The position numbers were made by a program, and so were the translations under genes. Positions 6,205-7,005 of a DNA stretch of 7,005 nt are shown here, piece by piece. Position 1 is the first letter of the stretch. Every line of letters starts with the position of its first letter. Below the pieces are notes generated by a model. It saw only the letters and a list, made by a program, of their open reading frames with translations, was not told the origin of the DNA and ran no database searches. Source of the DNA: Candidatus Aminicenantota bacterium (GTDB lineage: Bacteria > Acidobacteriota > Aminicenantia > Aminicenantales > Aminicenantaceae); the NCBI GenBank assembly GCA_030627155.1, contig DAOUSP010000064.1, positions 1 through 7,005 of the forward strand. The letters run 5' to 3'.

Positions 6205-6888
6205 ATGGGAAGAAGAATATTCAAATTTCGTGCCTTTATATCCTTAAGTATTCTATGGTCTTTTCTTATTGAAGCCATTTCTGGGATTGTATTATATGTC
6301 ACTCCAGTGGGGCGGGTCGCTAACTGGACAAACTGGAAATTTTGGGGGCTTACTAAACAGAACTGGGAAGCAGTCCATACGATTTTTGGGTATGTATTTT
6401 TGTTGTTTGCTGGGTTTCATATTTACAATAACTGGAATGCAATTCTTAATTATGTAAAAAAAAGAATAAAGCAGAATTTCAAAATGAGAGTCGAGCTTAT
6501 TACCTCTTTTTTACTTGCCATATGCATATTTTTAGGAGTATTAGTCAATATTCCCCCTTTTAGTTCTATCATGAATTTTGGTGATACATTAAAAAATACC
6601 TGGCCTGAGAATAGAAACCAGCCATTCTTGGTCCGTCCCGAAAAATTGAGTTTTGAACGGTTTATCAAAGAACTTGGGATTCCAATTGAAAAAGCTAATG
6701 ATTTGTTGAAACATAATGGGATTTATATAAGAGAGCGAAGCCAACTGGTCCAGGATATTGCAAAGAAAAACAAAGTCTCGCCTTCTGATATTTACGAGAT
6801 GTTAAAACCAGGTATCCCACCTTATCTGCAGAAGAAAGAGGGGAGGTTGGCCAGGAAGAATGATGTCGATTCTACAAAGAATCCTTAG
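6205..6888 (+). CDS. DUF4405-type (cytochrome b-like) membrane protein with C-terminal helical domain
   Basis: A 227-residue inner-membrane protein with helices at about 11-33, 55-75 and 97-117. The pattern SGIVLYVTPVGRVANWT, then GLTKQNWEAVHTIFGYVF, then FHIYNNW is what I recognise as DUF4405, a family resembling the heme-binding cytochrome b/b561 fold. His58 and His72 sit 14 residues apart on the second helix, the spacing used by paired heme ligands in cytochrome b; the only other His is at 170. Basic residues at the N-terminus (GRRIFKFR) and after helix 2 (KKRIKQNFKMR) predict a cytoplasmic N-terminus and a periplasmic C-terminus. Residues about 148-203 form a soluble helical domain that looks like two copies of a roughly 24-residue unit. 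GGAG six bases before the ATG supports the start. A role in electron transfer is inference from the family resemblance; substrate and partners are unknown. The gene faces a convergent gene 11 bp away. Confidence 0.75.
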   Translation: MGRRIFKFRAFISLSILWSFLIEAISGIVLYVTPVGRVANWTNWKFWGLTKQNWEAVHTIFGYVFLLFAGFHIYNNWNAILNYVKKRIKQNFKMRVELITSFLLAICIFLGVLVNIPPFSSIMNFGDTLKNTWPENRNQPFLVRPEKLSFERFIKELGIPIEKANDLLKHNGIYIRERSQLVQDIAKKNKVSPSDIYEMLKPGIPPYLQKKEGRLARKNDVDSTKNP

Positions 6889-6899
6889 ATTTTAGTTTA

Positions 6900-7005
6900 T
6901 TAAGATTGAAGCTTACGTTTTTTTACAAAAAAAAGCAGTATGCCTGATATAAAAGTGAGGAAAAGGGAAAAATAGAATGGGGCTTGCATGCTTATCTCTT
7001 CCCAA
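6900..7005 (-). CDS. 3' end of a convergent gene: C-terminal membrane anchor (partial)
   Basis: Read on the - strand, one frame is open from the window edge (first full codon ending at 7004) to a TAA at 6900-6902. It encodes about 34 residues: WEEISMQAPFYFS, a hydrophobic stretch LFLTFISGILLFFV, and the basic tail KKRKLQS. A single helix followed by positive charges and a stop is a typical C-terminal membrane anchor, with the main domain predicted outside the cytoplasm. The rest lies beyond the window, so the protein cannot be named. The call rests on composition only, and a chance open frame of this length is possible in AT-rich DNA. Confidence 0.5.
   Translation of the reverse strand, partial: WEEISMQAPFYFSLFLTFISGILLFFVKKRKLQS

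Noticed and set aside
6918..6934. T7-AC-A8 inverted run near the convergent gene ends as a bidirectional terminator
   Set aside because: It lacks GC pairs, has a loop too small to fold well, and lies within the - strand codons for FFVKKR.
6977..7005. Possible plus-strand gene starting ATGGGGCTTGC at the right edge, with a purine-rich stretch about 9 bases before
   Set aside because: Only nine codons are visible, and the opposing - strand frame has a more convincing membrane-anchor composition over the same bases.

Overview
The window carries an AT-rich (by eye roughly 40% GC), densely packed bacterial chromosomal segment with mostly housekeeping genes. The presence of both lgt and lspA shows lipoprotein processing. 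The IleRS is the bacterial type with a C-terminal zinc finger. Lgt has the Cys-rich GRIGCF..GCCFG signature that I associate with Desulfobacterota, Acidobacteria, Bacteroidota and related lineages rather than enterics. A DUF4405-type membrane protein with heme-ligand-like histidines fits a Gram-negative, respiring or anaerobic bacterium (Desulfobacterota/Nitrospirota-like or a candidate phylum). The exact taxon cannot be fixed from the sequence alone.

Layout: (1) Bases 1-3893 hold a tight + strand cluster: ileS (5' end outside the window), lspA, lgt and an rluD-type pseudouridine synthase. Each junction overlaps (4, 19 and about 8 bp), so one transcript with translational coupling is very likely. 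LspA and Lgt are successive enzymes of lipoprotein maturation, while IleRS and RluD serve translation and ribosome maturation. (2) A 120-bp gap contains a perfect TATAAT, a small inverted repeat at the predicted transcription start and a strong Shine-Dalgarno. It leads into a 696-codon elongation factor G paralogue of the EF-G2 type, whose GTPase motifs differ from canonical EF-G. (3) A 100-bp AT-rich gap has a 10-bp-stem palindrome just before the next gene. (4) That gene encodes a 227-residue three-helix membrane protein of DUF4405 type, with two histidines 14 residues apart in one helix and a C-terminal helical domain that looks like two copies of a short unit. (5) At the right edge the - strand appears to carry the 3' end of a convergent gene, whose product ends in a single membrane helix and a KKRK tail.

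I found no RNA genes, mobile elements, CRISPR arrays or prophage traces, and no stretch over 300 bases without a gene. The least ordinary items are the DUF4405 protein, the EF-G2 with altered catalytic motifs, and the Lgt with Gln where E. coli has its important His103. None by itself amounts to a demonstrably new system.
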